Assembly: GCF_007993935.1 (NCBI RefSeq)
Contig: NZ_VITY01000010.1
Span: 229,824 to 293,823 of the forward strand
Source: Bradyrhizobium macuxiense
GTDB taxonomy: Bacteria; Pseudomonadota; Alphaproteobacteria; Rhizobiales; Xanthobacteraceae
Length of the DNA stretch: 64,000 bases
Direction: 5' to 3'
In this document: piece after piece, positions 52,601 through 60,938 of the stretch
How the letters are laid out: each line of letters starts with the position of its first letter
Position numbering within the stretch: position 1 is the first letter of the stretch
Program-made: the position numbers and the translations under genes
The notes under the pieces: model-generated
The model's input: the letters and a program-made list of their open reading frames with translations, nothing else
Database searches by the model: none
Told to the model about the DNA's origin: nothing

Positions 52601-53443
52601 GTGACTGAACTCAAACCAAGTTTGCTGAAATTATCGGACAAGCTAAGCGTACGTTTTCAGAAGAGCGGCAGCGGGCCTGCGTTGCTCCTCTTGCATACAA
52701 TCCGCACGCAGCTCGAATATTTCCGCAGCCTTGCGCCGCTCCTCGCGACATCGCACACGGTGTACGCGCTTGACCTCCCGGGACACGGACACTCACCAAT
52801 AGATCCAGGCGCGAGCTTCGACGAACCCTACTTCAGGCGGGCCGTCATTCGCTGCATCGAGGAGCTAAACCTCTCGGAGGTGACGATTGTCGGCGAGTCG
52901 ATCGGCGGCGCATTGGCCCTCACCGTGGCGGCTTCCCTTCCACACCGCGTGAAGCGGGTCTATGCGATCAACCCCTACGATTACGAGACCCGCTACGGGG
53001 ACGGTATTCGGCGTGGCAACTGGCTCGCGAATTTCATCATCGGAAGCTTGCAGATCCCGCTGCTCGGCGCGGTGAACGCGGCACTCGAAAACAAGATGAT
53101 CCTCGGCAAGATCATGGGCGGCGGATATCACGACCCCCGCAGACTGCCGGCCGATCTGCTCGCCGAATTCGATGACGTCGCCCATCGCCCGGGATACAAG
53201 CGGATCGCGCGCAAGGTGCTGGCAGGGTGGCGATCCTGGAGCAACGCACGCGACTACTATGGGCAGATCTCGGCACCCGTGACGTTGATTTATGGCGACA
53301 GTGATTGGTCTCGGCCAAACGAGCGCGAACGCACACGTTCGCTGATCCCCGCCTCGCAGATGGTGACGCTGAAAAATACCGGCCATTTCTCAGCTGTGGA
53401 GAATCCGTCGGAGCTGGCGGGCGTGATCCTCGCGACGGAATGA
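52601..53443 (+). CDS. Alpha/beta hydrolase
   Basis: 280 residues from GTG at 52601; an ATG at 52529 would overlap tetR by 41 bp. Fold markers: PALLLLHTIRTQLEYFRSL (oxyanion region, HT in place of the common HG), YALDLPGHGHSP, nucleophile Ser in VGESIGGALALTVA, acid Asp in LIYGDSDWSRPNER and His in NTGHFSAVENP. It is an esterase or hydrolase of unknown substrate. It lies 31 bp after tetR and is probably co-transcribed, so it may be induced together with the efflux system. Confidence 0.85.
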   Translation: MTELKPSLLKLSDKLSVRFQKSGSGPALLLLHTIRTQLEYFRSLAPLLATSHTVYALDLPGHGHSPIDPGASFDEPYFRRAVIRCIEELNLSEVTIVGESIGGALALTVAASLPHRVKRVYAINPYDYETRYGDGIRRGNWLANFIIGSLQIPLLGAVNAALENKMILGKIMGGGYHDPRRLPADLLAEFDDVAHRPGYKRIARKVLAGWRSWSNARDYYGQISAPVTLIYGDSDWSRPNERERTRSLIPASQMVTLKNTGHFSAVENPSELAGVILATE

Positions 53444-53473
53444 GCACAACATCAAACACGGGAGTGCGCAACG

Positions 53474-53665
53474 ATGTTCAAGCGCTTTTGGCAGAGCATG
53501 AATGCGTGGGCCGATGCCCTCAGCATGGACGATCCGCGCGGCGACTACGTGTCGAGGTTGGAAGGTCGCGTCACAAAGCTCGAGCGCGAAGTTGAAGGCC
53601 TTCGGATCCAGTTCCGACCAACGCTAGTTGGACCGGAGGATCGCGTTCATCAATTGAAATCGTGA
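53474..53665 (+). CDS. Small coiled-coil protein, 63 aa
   Basis: ATG at 53474 after GGGAG (53459-53463). The N terminus is aromatic and amphipathic (MFKRFWQSMNAWADALSMDD); the middle is a heptad-like coiled coil (VSRLEGRVTKLEREVEGLRI). Such short proteins are frequent in rhizobia and usually uncharacterised. It sits 30 bp after the hydrolase gene in the same direction. Confidence 0.7.
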   Translation: MFKRFWQSMNAWADALSMDDPRGDYVSRLEGRVTKLEREVEGLRIQFRPTLVGPEDRVHQLKS

Positions 53666-53734
53666 ACGCCGACGCTCCCGAAAGACACCAATTTTCCGAC
53701 CGACAGCCAAGCCGGCCTCGAAAGTCATCTAATC

Positions 53735-54997
53735 ATGCGCCGCATCGTCGTTACCGGATTGGGACTCGTATCACCGCTGGGCTGCGGCAGTGAGCTGGTA
53801 TGGTCGCGGCTGCTCTCGGCCCGCTCCGGACTTGCCGCGCTGCCGGAATGGGCTGCTGTGCTTCCTGCACGAGTCGCCGGAATCGTTCCGACCAAGGCCA
53901 ACGACGCAGAAGGAGGCTTCGATCCGGATCTGGTCATTCCTCCCAAGGATCAGCGGAGGATGGATCGCTTCATCCAGTTCGCCCTCGCCGCAGCATCCGA
54001 GGCCTTAGCAACGGCGGCGTGGATCCCTTCAGACGCGCATGCCATGGAGCGCACGGCCACCGTGATCGCATCGGGCATCGGCGGCTTTCCGGCAATTGTC
54101 GACGCAGTCCGCACCACCGACCAGCGCGGCGTGAAGCGCCTCTCGCCTTTCACAGTGCCGTCCTTCCTCGCAAATCTCGCAGCCGGCCATATCTCGATCC
54201 GCCACGGCTTCAAGGGGCCGATCGGTGCACCTGTCACCGCCTGCGCCGCAAGCGTGCAAGCGATTGGCGATGCCGCACGCCTGATCCGGACCGGTGAAGC
54301 CGACGTTGCGGTTTGCGGCGGCTCGGAAGCCTGCATCGATCTCGTGAGCCTTGGCGGCTTCGCCGCCGCGCGGGCGCTTTCGACGGGCTTCAACGACACG
54401 CCGACGCATGCGTCCCGCCCCTTCGATCGCGATCGCGATGGCTTCGTCATGGGCGAAGGCGCCGGTATCCTCGTCATTGAAGAGCTGGAGCATGCGATCC
54501 GCCGCGGCGCCAAACCGCTCGCCGAAATCGTCGGCTATGGCACGACGGCCGACGCCTACCACATCACGTCAGGACCGGAGGACGGCGACGGCGCGCGCCG
54601 TGCCATGGAAGCCGCATTGGTGCAGGCCAGCCTCAGGCCCGGTGACATCCAGCATCTCAACGCCCATTCGACCTCGACGCCGCTTGGCGACGTTTCGGAA
54701 CTCGAAGCGATCAAAGCCGTGTTCGGCCGCGACGGAAAAATTGCCGTGAGCGCGACCAAATCGGCCACTGGTCATTTGCTCGGCGCGGCCGGGGGAGCGG
54801 AAGCAATCTTCACGATCCTCGCGCTACGGGATCAGGTGGCACCGCCGACGCTCAATCTCGACAACGGCGACGTGGCGGCGGAAGGCGTCGACCTGGTGTC
54901 CCGGGAGGCCAGACGCATGAGCATGGAGCATGCGATCTCGAACGGCTTCGGTTTCGGGGGCGTCAACGCGAGCATTATCTTTCGACGCTGGCAGTGA
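53735..54997 (+). CDS. fabF: Beta-ketoacyl-ACP synthase II (FabF-type)
   Basis: 420 residues from ATG at 53735 (MRRIVVTGLGLVSPLGCGSE). The condensing-enzyme triad is complete: Cys in PVTACAASVQAIGDA, His in LNAHSTSTPLGD and His in SATGHLLGAAGGAEA. GFGFGGVNASIIFRR ends the protein. FabF elongates fatty acyl chains on ACP. It is not in a fab cluster here but next to the efflux/TetR/hydrolase genes, so it is probably an extra copy, perhaps serving a specialised lipid or stress response. Confidence 0.93.
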   Translation: MRRIVVTGLGLVSPLGCGSELVWSRLLSARSGLAALPEWAAVLPARVAGIVPTKANDAEGGFDPDLVIPPKDQRRMDRFIQFALAAASEALATAAWIPSDAHAMERTATVIASGIGGFPAIVDAVRTTDQRGVKRLSPFTVPSFLANLAAGHISIRHGFKGPIGAPVTACAASVQAIGDAARLIRTGEADVAVCGGSEACIDLVSLGGFAAARALSTGFNDTPTHASRPFDRDRDGFVMGEGAGILVIEELEHAIRRGAKPLAEIVGYGTTADAYHITSGPEDGDGARRAMEAALVQASLRPGDIQHLNAHSTSTPLGDVSELEAIKAVFGRDGKIAVSATKSATGHLLGAAGGAEAIFTILALRDQVAPPTLNLDNGDVAAEGVDLVSREARRMSMEHAISNGFGFGGVNASIIFRRWQ

Positions 54998-55083
54998 CGG
55001 GACCGGGCTGTCCGGCGCGAGATTGTCACTGATGTCTCAGGTACGACCTGTTACCCATGTCTCCGCGCTGGACAGAGGCTACA

Positions 55084-55173
55084 TGGCGGAGAGGGAGGGA
55101 TTCGAACCCCCGATAGGCTTGCACCTATGCCGCATTTCGAGTGCGGTGCATTCAACCACTCTGCCACCTCTCC
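55084..55173 (-). tRNA. tRNA-Ser (anticodon CGA)
   Basis: On the minus strand the sequence folds as a class II tRNA. The acceptor stem pairs GGAGAGG with CCTCTCC, the anticodon loop is CTCGAAA on a CCGCA/TGCGG stem, a long variable arm follows (ATAGGTGCAAGCCTAT), and the T-loop is GGTTCGAATCC. Discriminator G and CCA are encoded (55084-55087). It reads UCG codons. It lies at the end of the efflux/FabF block with its 3' end facing that block. Confidence 0.96.
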
Positions 55174-55270
55174 GATGGCCCGGGTGATTTGCGCCACCCG
55201 CGGTCGGGGCGTGTTCTAGGCGAGGTTGGCGGGACAGACAAGGCGCTGCAATAATATTTCCGTCACTAGA

Positions 55271-55321
55271 GCATGATCCGGAAAAGTGGAAACCGGTTTT
55301 CCGAAAGATCATGCTCAAACA
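55271..55321. repeat. Dispersed intergenic palindrome, family 4
   Basis: GCATGATCCGGAAAAGTGG at the left and AAAGATCATGCTC at the right form an imperfect inverted repeat. It matches the element at 13311-13362 in reverse orientation, differing at a few positions. Confidence 0.75.
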
Positions 55322-55486
55322 AGGAGATGAGATCATGATGCGATTCCGTGGAAACGCATCATGATCTGGCGCCTCGTACCACCGAAACACTGGGCCAACG
55401 TGAGAAAGTGCGGGGAAACAAGGCGCTAGCGGGACACCTCTCGCTCGGTCGGCGCGCGAGCGGGCCAAAGCCAGCAGGAGCGGACC

Positions 55487-56351
55487 ATGGATCATGCAAC
55501 GATTCGGGCCAATGGCGCGGCGTTCCACGTCGCGCGGACCGGGAGCGGCCCGCCGCTGCTGCTGCTGCACGGCTGGCCGGAATTCTGGCTGACCTGGAAG
55601 CCTGTGATGGCGCGGCTCGCCGACCGCTACACCCTGATCGCGCCCGACCTGCGCGGCTTCGGCGACAGCGACAAGCCGCAGGGCCCCTACGGCCCCGATC
55701 AGCATACCGACGACATGCTGGCGCTGCTGGACGCGCTCGGCATCGACAGAGCCTGCGTGGTCGGCCACGACGTCGGCGGCGCCGTGATGCAGCCGCTCGC
55801 CCGCAAGGCGCCGGAGCGCATCGCCGGGCTGTTCTTCTTCGATTTCGTCTATCCCGGCATCGGGCCGCGGATGGCCGCGCCCGACCGGCTGAACCACATC
55901 TGGTACCAGTCGTTCCACCAGATGGAGATGGCGCCCGCGCTGGTCGGCGCTACCAGGGACAGCTGCCGCACTTACATCGGCCACTTCCTGCACAACTGGA
56001 CCCATCGCAAGGCGGCGTTCGACGACGTCGATCGAGGATTTCGCCGACAATTTCTTCAAGCCCGGCAACCTCGCCGGCGGCTTCGCGCACTACCGCGCAT
56101 CACACGCGGGACGCGTGAAGATGATGCAGGGCGAAGCGCCCACGCTGCCGCCGATCGACGTGCCGACCTGCATCCGATGGGCCGAGCACGACCCGCTGTT
56201 TCCTTATGAGTGGACCGACCGGCTGGGCGAGACCTTCACCAATCTGGATCTGAAGATGTTTCCCGATGTCGGGCATTTCCCGCATCGCGAGGACCCCGAC
56301 CGCGCCGCCGCCGAGATCGCCGGCTTCTTCGAGCGGATCAATTGGAAGTAG
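55487..56351 (+). pseudogene. Frameshifted alpha/beta hydrolase (haloacetate dehalogenase / epoxide hydrolase-like)
   Basis: ATG at 55487 with AGGAG upstream starts a good hydrolase frame: LLLLHGWPEFWLTWKPVMARL, DLRGFGDSDKPQGPYGPDQH, nucleophile Asp in VVGHDVGGAVMQPLA. After KAAFDDV (about 56029) the frame turns to arginine-rich nonsense, while the +1 frame carries the missing end: EDFADNFFKPGNLAGGFAHY, IRWAEHDPLFPYEW and catalytic His in VGHFPHREDPD, ending at 56351. The span of 865 bases equals 288 codons plus one base, so one inserted base near 56028-56031 explains it. Either a recent inactivation or a sequencing error. Intact, it would hydrolyse haloacetate-type or epoxide substrates. Confidence 0.82.
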
Positions 56352-56548
56352 AAAGTGGTGGGACCGCCAGGACGCGACAAAAACTGGCGGTCCCGTGCCG
56401 CTTTTCAGTATTGCTGGCCGGGAAGTGCGGCTTCGCCGGTCGGCGGGAGCGACACGGTCCACGGTAGCGGCCGGCACCGAAACGGCAACGCGAAGCCGAT
56501 CTTAACCTAACCGGTCAACCTTACCGTGCGATCGCCGAGGCGCAGGGC

Positions 56549-57694
56549 TCAGGCGTCGGCGGTCTTGGCTTTTTTGGCCTTTTTCTCGCTCTTGTCGCCG
56601 TCGTCATCCCTGTCCTTTTTCTCGCCCTTGCCGTTGTCCTTCCTGCGGTTGGTGTAGCGGGCATTGCCAAGCCCGGTTCCGATCGTCAGCACGCCCCAGC
56701 GCGTGACATCCTGCATGAACGGGACCTCGGACAGTCCCTGCACCACGCCGTCATTATGCATGACGATCGCGGTGTCATGATCGCCGATCTGCGGGATCGC
56801 CTCGACCAGGCTCGCCGGCAGGTTGAATTTGCTGCTCTCCCAATTGCCCGGCAGGTTCTGCGCGCCCTTCTCGATTCCGCCGTCCTCCTTGATGACGCCG
56901 GGACAGGCGATGCCGATGAACGGCGCGAGCTTGAGATTCTCCGTCTCGGCTTCGGCGATCAGGTCCTTCAGCATCTTCACCAGCCGCTTCACCGCGCCCT
57001 CGCGCGTCGGCTCGTCATCGGCGTGGCGCCACAGCTCCGATTTCCAGACCGCGGCCTTGGAGAGATCGGGCGCCTTCTTCCAGCGCGTCTCGACGACGCC
57101 GCAGCGGATATTGGTGCCGCCGATATCGACGGCGAGCACGCCGTCATGGGCCTCGAAAATCCACGATGGCGCCAGATGCAGCGTACCGATCAGCCCGGCA
57201 TCATCGGGATGAAAGCGGATCGGCACCAGGTCGACCTTGAAGTCGTCCGACTTCAGGATGATGTCGGTGCGCGCGATCGCGAGTTCGCCGAGCCTGGAGT
57301 CGCGGAAGCCGCCGCCGACCACGATGCGCTCGGTCTTGGCCCAGGCCTTGGTGTTGAGGAAGCGCCGCGTCACATAGGCGAGCTCCTGGGCGAACTCCTC
57401 GATCGCGCTGTGCACGACCGCGGAGGCCTCGGTGTCGTCGCCGACCAGCATCTCATCGAGCTTCTTCTTGCTGATCTTGTCCGACGGCTCGTCGCCGAAC
57501 GGATCCTCGCCGGATTTGCGCAGCGGCTTGCGCCAGCGGTCGAAGATCTTGCGGAACGCGCCCTTGGAGGCGCGATCGCCGAGAAAGCCCTCGTCGTCCT
57601 TCAGCTCGATGTTGAAGCTGTCGATGTCGACGGATGGCAGCCGCGCGGCACCGTGGTGCGCGATGCCCGTGGTCAGTCCAGCGTCTTCAGCCAT
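56549..57694 (-). CDS. ROK-family sugar-kinase-like protein with circularly permuted lobes
   Basis: 381 residues from ATG at 57694. Residues about 90-176 look like the C-terminal lobe of a ROK kinase (helix, then ERIVVGGGFRDSRLG at 122-136, then HPDDAGLIGTLHLAP at 162-176). Only after that comes what is normally the N-terminal lobe: phosphate-binding VLAVDIGGTNIRCGVVE (186-202), FIGIACPGVIKEDG (259-272), NLPGNWE (280-286), the catalytic pair Asn314-Asp315, and LTIGTGLGNA (336-345). The zinc motif CxCGxxGCxE is absent. The last 30 residues are a Lys/Asp tail. The order is therefore permuted relative to known ROK proteins. Sugar phosphorylation is likely, because the catalytic Asp and phosphate loops are kept. 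Confidence 0.82.
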   Translation of the reverse strand: MAEDAGLTTGIAHHGAARLPSVDIDSFNIELKDDEGFLGDRASKGAFRKIFDRWRKPLRKSGEDPFGDEPSDKISKKKLDEMLVGDDTEASAVVHSAIEEFAQELAYVTRRFLNTKAWAKTERIVVGGGFRDSRLGELAIARTDIILKSDDFKVDLVPIRFHPDDAGLIGTLHLAPSWIFEAHDGVLAVDIGGTNIRCGVVETRWKKAPDLSKAAVWKSELWRHADDEPTREGAVKRLVKMLKDLIAEAETENLKLAPFIGIACPGVIKEDGGIEKGAQNLPGNWESSKFNLPASLVEAIPQIGDHDTAIVMHNDGVVQGLSEVPFMQDVTRWGVLTIGTGLGNARYTNRRKDNGKGEKKDRDDDGDKSEKKAKKAKTADA

Positions 57695-57744
57695 TCGCCT
57701 GCCCGCTTGAGGTTCCCAGCACTAACAATCAGGAACCCAAATGG

Positions 57745-57783
57745 TTGCGTCCCGCACCGGCCCTTGGCCGATGCGGGACGCAA
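57745..57783 (-). terminator. Hairpin after the SDR gene
   Basis: TTGCGTCCCGCA (57745-57756) and TGCGGGACGCAA (57772-57783) form a perfect 12-bp stem with a 15-base loop, 11 bp after the minus-strand stop of the SDR gene. The T-run downstream is weak. Confidence 0.6.
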
Positions 57784-57794
57784 TTGCGCAGGCT

Positions 57795-58598
57795 TCAGGC
57801 GGCCTTCACCCCGTAGCGCGCCGCGGGCGCGTTGCGCGACAGGTTCGGCATCAGCTTCTGGCGGGCTGCCTCGTAGGCCTGCCAATCCGCGGCATCCGGC
57901 AACGACGGCACGGTGATGACTTCGCCCTGGTCGAGACCGGCGAGCGCGGCGTCGACCATGTCCTCGGCCTTCATCACGATCTGGCCCGGCAGATGCTCGA
58001 CCGGCGTGCCGGCGATGCCCCAGAATTCGGTGGCCGTGGCGCCCGGCAGCACGGCCTGCACCCGGACATTCTTATCCTTCAGCTCGTGCTGCAGCGACTG
58101 CGTCAGCGCAAGCACGAAGGCCTTGCTGCCGCCGTAGACGCCGTTGAGCATTTCCGGCGCGACGCCGACGACCGAGGCGATGTTGACGATGGTGCCGCCG
58201 CCGCGCCCGACGAATCCCGGCACCGCCGCATAGGTGAGGCGCATCAAGGCGTCGACATTGAGCGCGATCATGTCGCTCATCTTGTCGACGTCGGATGCGA
58301 GCAGCGGCGCGGTGGCGCCGACGCCGGCATTGTTCACCAGCACGCTGATGCCGGCATGGCTGCGCAGAATGGATTCGATCCGCGACACATCGGCGCGCTT
58401 GCTGAGGTCGGCGGCGACGATCTCGATCGATCGGCCTGTCTCTGTCGACAAACGCTTGGCGAGCCCGTCGAGGCGCTCGCGGTTACGTGCGACGAGAATC
58501 AGATCGTAGCCACGCCGTGCGAGCCGGTCCGCATAGATGGCACCGATTCCGGACGACGCACCGGTTACGAGCGCCGTTCCTTTGGCTGACTTGGTCAT
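57795..58598 (-). CDS. Short-chain dehydrogenase/reductase
   Basis: 267 residues from ATG at 58598. NAD(P) motif GTALVTGASSGIGAIYADRL, the structural VNNAGVGAT, catalytic Ser in NIASVVGVAPEML and YGGSKAFVLALT (YxxxK). It is a soluble oxidoreductase with unknown substrate. The gene is divergent from the GlxA-type regulator at 58724, which may control it; the 125-bp gap between them contains direct repeats of TGTC(T/A) around 58667-58679. Confidence 0.93.
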   Translation of the reverse strand: MTKSAKGTALVTGASSGIGAIYADRLARRGYDLILVARNRERLDGLAKRLSTETGRSIEIVAADLSKRADVSRIESILRSHAGISVLVNNAGVGATAPLLASDVDKMSDMIALNVDALMRLTYAAVPGFVGRGGGTIVNIASVVGVAPEMLNGVYGGSKAFVLALTQSLQHELKDKNVRVQAVLPGATATEFWGIAGTPVEHLPGQIVMKAEDMVDAALAGLDQGEVITVPSLPDAADWQAYEAARQKLMPNLSRNAPAARYGVKAA

Positions 58599-58723
58599 GT
58601 TGGTCTCCTGTTTGACCCTGGACGGCCGAATATGGCCGCAGGTCAGCTTCTACAGGCCCCCTTGCATGTCTCAAATGTCATATATACACCTTTTTAGGAC
58701 ATCGATTGCCGCCGGAGGGTTCC

Positions 58724-59674
58724 ATGAAGGAAATCGGCTTCGTCATCTTCCCCGACTTCCAGGTGATGGGCTTCACCGCCATCACGGCCTTCGAGGTCGC
58801 CAATCTGATCGCGGGCGAGTCGTTCTATGAGGTCACGCTGCTGTCGGAGAACGGCGGCCCGGTGCGGTCATCCGCCGGCTTCAATGTCGAAACCGAAGCC
58901 TTCGGCGAGCGCAGCTTCGACACGCTGTTCATCGGCGCCGGCCACGAGCTCCATCCGGCGTCGCCGAAGTTGATCGGCTATATTCGCCGCGCCATGACGG
59001 CATCGCAGCGGATCGCCGCGCCCTGCATCGGCGCCTTCTCGCTGGCTGAAGCCGGCCTGCTCGACGGCCGGCGCGTCTCCACGCACTGGCAATTCGCCGC
59101 CGAATTGCAGGCCCGGTTTCCCGGGCTCAAGGTCGAGCAGGACCGCATCTACATCATCGACGGGCCGATCTGGACCTCGGCCGGCATGACCGCGACGATC
59201 GATCTGGCGCTGGCGATGGTCGAGCATGACCTCGGCGTCGAGGTCGCACGGTCAGTGGCGCGCAAGCTCGTCGTCTACCACCGCCGCACCGGCGGCCAGT
59301 CGCAGTTTTCCGCGCTGCTCGAGCTCGCGCCGAAATCCGATCGGGTGCAGAACGCACTCAACTATGCCAAGGCGCATCTGCGCAACGAGCTGTCGGTGGA
59401 GGAATTGGCCGAGGTGGCGCGGCTCAGCCCGCGCCAGTTCAGCCGCGCCTTCCGCGCCGAGACCGGCCAGTCGCCGGCCAAGGCGATCGAGCAGCTGCGG
59501 GTCGAGGCCGCCCGCGAATTGATCGGCGACGGCCGCCATTCGATGGACGAAATTGCCGGCGAGACCGGCTTTGCCGACCGCGAGCGGATGCGGCGGGCAT
59601 TCCTGCGGGTACTAGGGCAACCGCCGCAGGCCATCCGCCGCCACGCCCGGGCCGCCGCGCAAACCGCGGCCTGA
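58724..59674 (+). CDS. GlxA-type AraC regulator (DJ-1/PfpI + AraC HTH)
   Basis: 316 residues from ATG at 58724, preceded by GGAGGG. The N-terminal DJ-1/PfpI-like domain (IGFVIFPDFQVMGFTAITAF, then APCIGAFSLAEAGLLDGRRVSTHW) has Cys in APCIGAF at the nucleophile-elbow position. The C-terminal double HTH (LSVEELAEVARLSPRQFSRA, DEIAGETGFADRERMRRAF) binds DNA. The likely target is the divergent SDR gene. Confidence 0.92.
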   Translation: MKEIGFVIFPDFQVMGFTAITAFEVANLIAGESFYEVTLLSENGGPVRSSAGFNVETEAFGERSFDTLFIGAGHELHPASPKLIGYIRRAMTASQRIAAPCIGAFSLAEAGLLDGRRVSTHWQFAAELQARFPGLKVEQDRIYIIDGPIWTSAGMTATIDLALAMVEHDLGVEVARSVARKLVVYHRRTGGQSQFSALLELAPKSDRVQNALNYAKAHLRNELSVEELAEVARLSPRQFSRAFRAETGQSPAKAIEQLRVEAARELIGDGRHSMDEIAGETGFADRERMRRAFLRVLGQPPQAIRRHARAAAQTAA

Positions 59675-59740
59675 ATCGCCAATCCGGGCCAAAATCGTGC
59701 CAAACCCTTCATCTTTGGCCGGTTTTTGCCCTGCTTTACC

Positions 59741-59768
59741 TTGACTCTCCGCGGTTTGCGGCTATAAG
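59741..59768 (+). promoter_or_regulatory. Sigma70-type promoter of rplU-rpmA
   Basis: TTGACT (59741-59746) and TATAAG (59763-59768) are spaced 16 bp, close to the housekeeping consensus. They lie about 160 bp upstream of rplU. A long untranslated leader follows, with room for control of ribosomal protein expression. Confidence 0.75.
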
Positions 59769-59930
59769 TCCGCCCATCCGGCGCGGGGATTTCTCGCGCC
59801 GATTGTTTTTGTGCGGGCCATTTGGGAATTCATTCCCTTTCGCACGAAACACGCAACCCATAGCGACTGAACAAAAAGCCGACCCGGGCGATCCGTCCGA
59901 GGCCGGGATCGAACACGAAGGAATCAAACG

Positions 59931-60407
59931 ATGTTCGCAGTCATCAAAACCGGCGGCCGGCAGTACCGTGTCGTTCCGAATGATGTACTCGAGATTGGCA
60001 AGATCGCCGGCGATGTCGGCACGATCGTGCAGCTAGGCGAAGTTCTGGTGCTCGGCGGTGACACGCCGGTGCTGGGAACGCCCACCGTCGCGGGCGCGAC
60101 CGTTGCAGCCGAAGTGCTGCAGCACAAGCGCGGCGCCAAGGTGATCGCGTTCAAGAAGCGTCGCCGCAAGAATTCACGCCGCAAGCGCGGCTATCGCGAC
60201 GAGCTCACGGTGCTTCGCATCACCGAGATCCTCGCCGATAACGCCAAGCCGACCATCGGCCCGCGGCCGAAGAAGGAAAAGGTCGCAGCGCCCGCCGATG
60301 GCGAGGACGCAGCACCGAAGGCGGCCAAGAAGAAGGCGCCCGCAAAGGCGCCGGCCGCGAAAAAGGCTCCGGCCAAGAAGGCCGCGGCCAAGAGCGAGAA
60401 GAAGTGA
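59931..60407 (+). CDS. rplU: Ribosomal protein L21 with Lys/Ala-rich tail
   Basis: 158 residues from ATG at 59931 after AAGGA. The L21 core (MFAVIKTGGRQYRVVPNDVL, GAKVIAFKKRRRKNSRRKRG, RDELTVLRITEIL) covers about 104 residues. A tail of about 50 residues made mostly of Ala, Lys and Pro follows, as in other alphaproteobacteria. L21 binds 23S rRNA in the large subunit. rpmA follows 92 bp downstream in the usual order. Confidence 0.98.
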   Translation: MFAVIKTGGRQYRVVPNDVLEIGKIAGDVGTIVQLGEVLVLGGDTPVLGTPTVAGATVAAEVLQHKRGAKVIAFKKRRRKNSRRKRGYRDELTVLRITEILADNAKPTIGPRPKKEKVAAPADGEDAAPKAAKKKAPAKAPAAKKAPAKKAAAKSEKK

Positions 60408-60499
60408 TCATCGCGCTTCAAGTTGTGAAGCGTGACCAAACGTGAAATGATTCCGTCAAGGAATTGATCTAGAGATCAAAGCGAAGTCGGAGACGAGCT

Positions 60500-60769
60500 A
60501 TGGCTCATAAAAAAGCAGGCGGTTCATCGCGCAACGGACGTGATTCCAAGGGCAAGCGCCTTGGCATCAAGGCGTTCGGTGGCGAGCGCGTGATCCCCGG
60601 AAACATCATCGCGCGTCAGCGCGGCACCACCTGGCACCCCGGCCTTAATGTCGGCATGGGCACCGATCATACTCTCTTCGCCAAGGTCGAGGGTCATGTC
60701 GAGTTCCGTGCCAAAGCCAACGGCCGCACATTCGTATCGGTTATCCCGATGGCGCAGGCGGCCGAGTAG
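60500..60769 (+). CDS. rpmA: Ribosomal protein L27
   Basis: 89 residues: MAHKKAGGSSRNGRDSKGKR, then GERVIPGNIIARQRGT and FRAKANGRTFVSVIP. The flexible N terminus reaches the peptidyl transferase centre. Preceded by GGAGACGAG. Directly followed by an inverted repeat (60788-60814, TCCGCCGG / CCGGCGGA) and the terminator at 60830. Confidence 0.98.
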   Translation: MAHKKAGGSSRNGRDSKGKRLGIKAFGGERVIPGNIIARQRGTTWHPGLNVGMGTDHTLFAKVEGHVEFRAKANGRTFVSVIPMAQAAE

Positions 60770-60829
60770 ACGGTGGACACACATGAGTCCGCCGGGTCCT
60801 GTTGAACCGGCGGAGCAGCAAAGAGCTCC

Positions 60830-60862
60830 AAGGGGAGGCGGGATGACCGGCCTCCCCTTTTT
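60830..60862 (+). terminator. Rho-independent terminator of rplU-rpmA
   Basis: AAGGGGAGGC (60830-60839) pairs with GCCTCCCCTT (60850-60859) across a 10-base loop and runs into TTTTT. It lies 61 bp after the rpmA stop. Confidence 0.88.
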
Positions 60863-60938
60863 GTTGCGCGCGATCCGGTTCGACCGCGCGTGACGTTCCA
60901 AGCGTTGCGTATCGATTATCGCATCACAGGAGCTCGAC

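Noticed and set aside
55084..55173. Integrative element attached to tRNA-Ser
   Set aside because: No integrase gene and no duplicated tRNA 3' end was seen in the window; kept only as a weak hypothesis for the efflux block.
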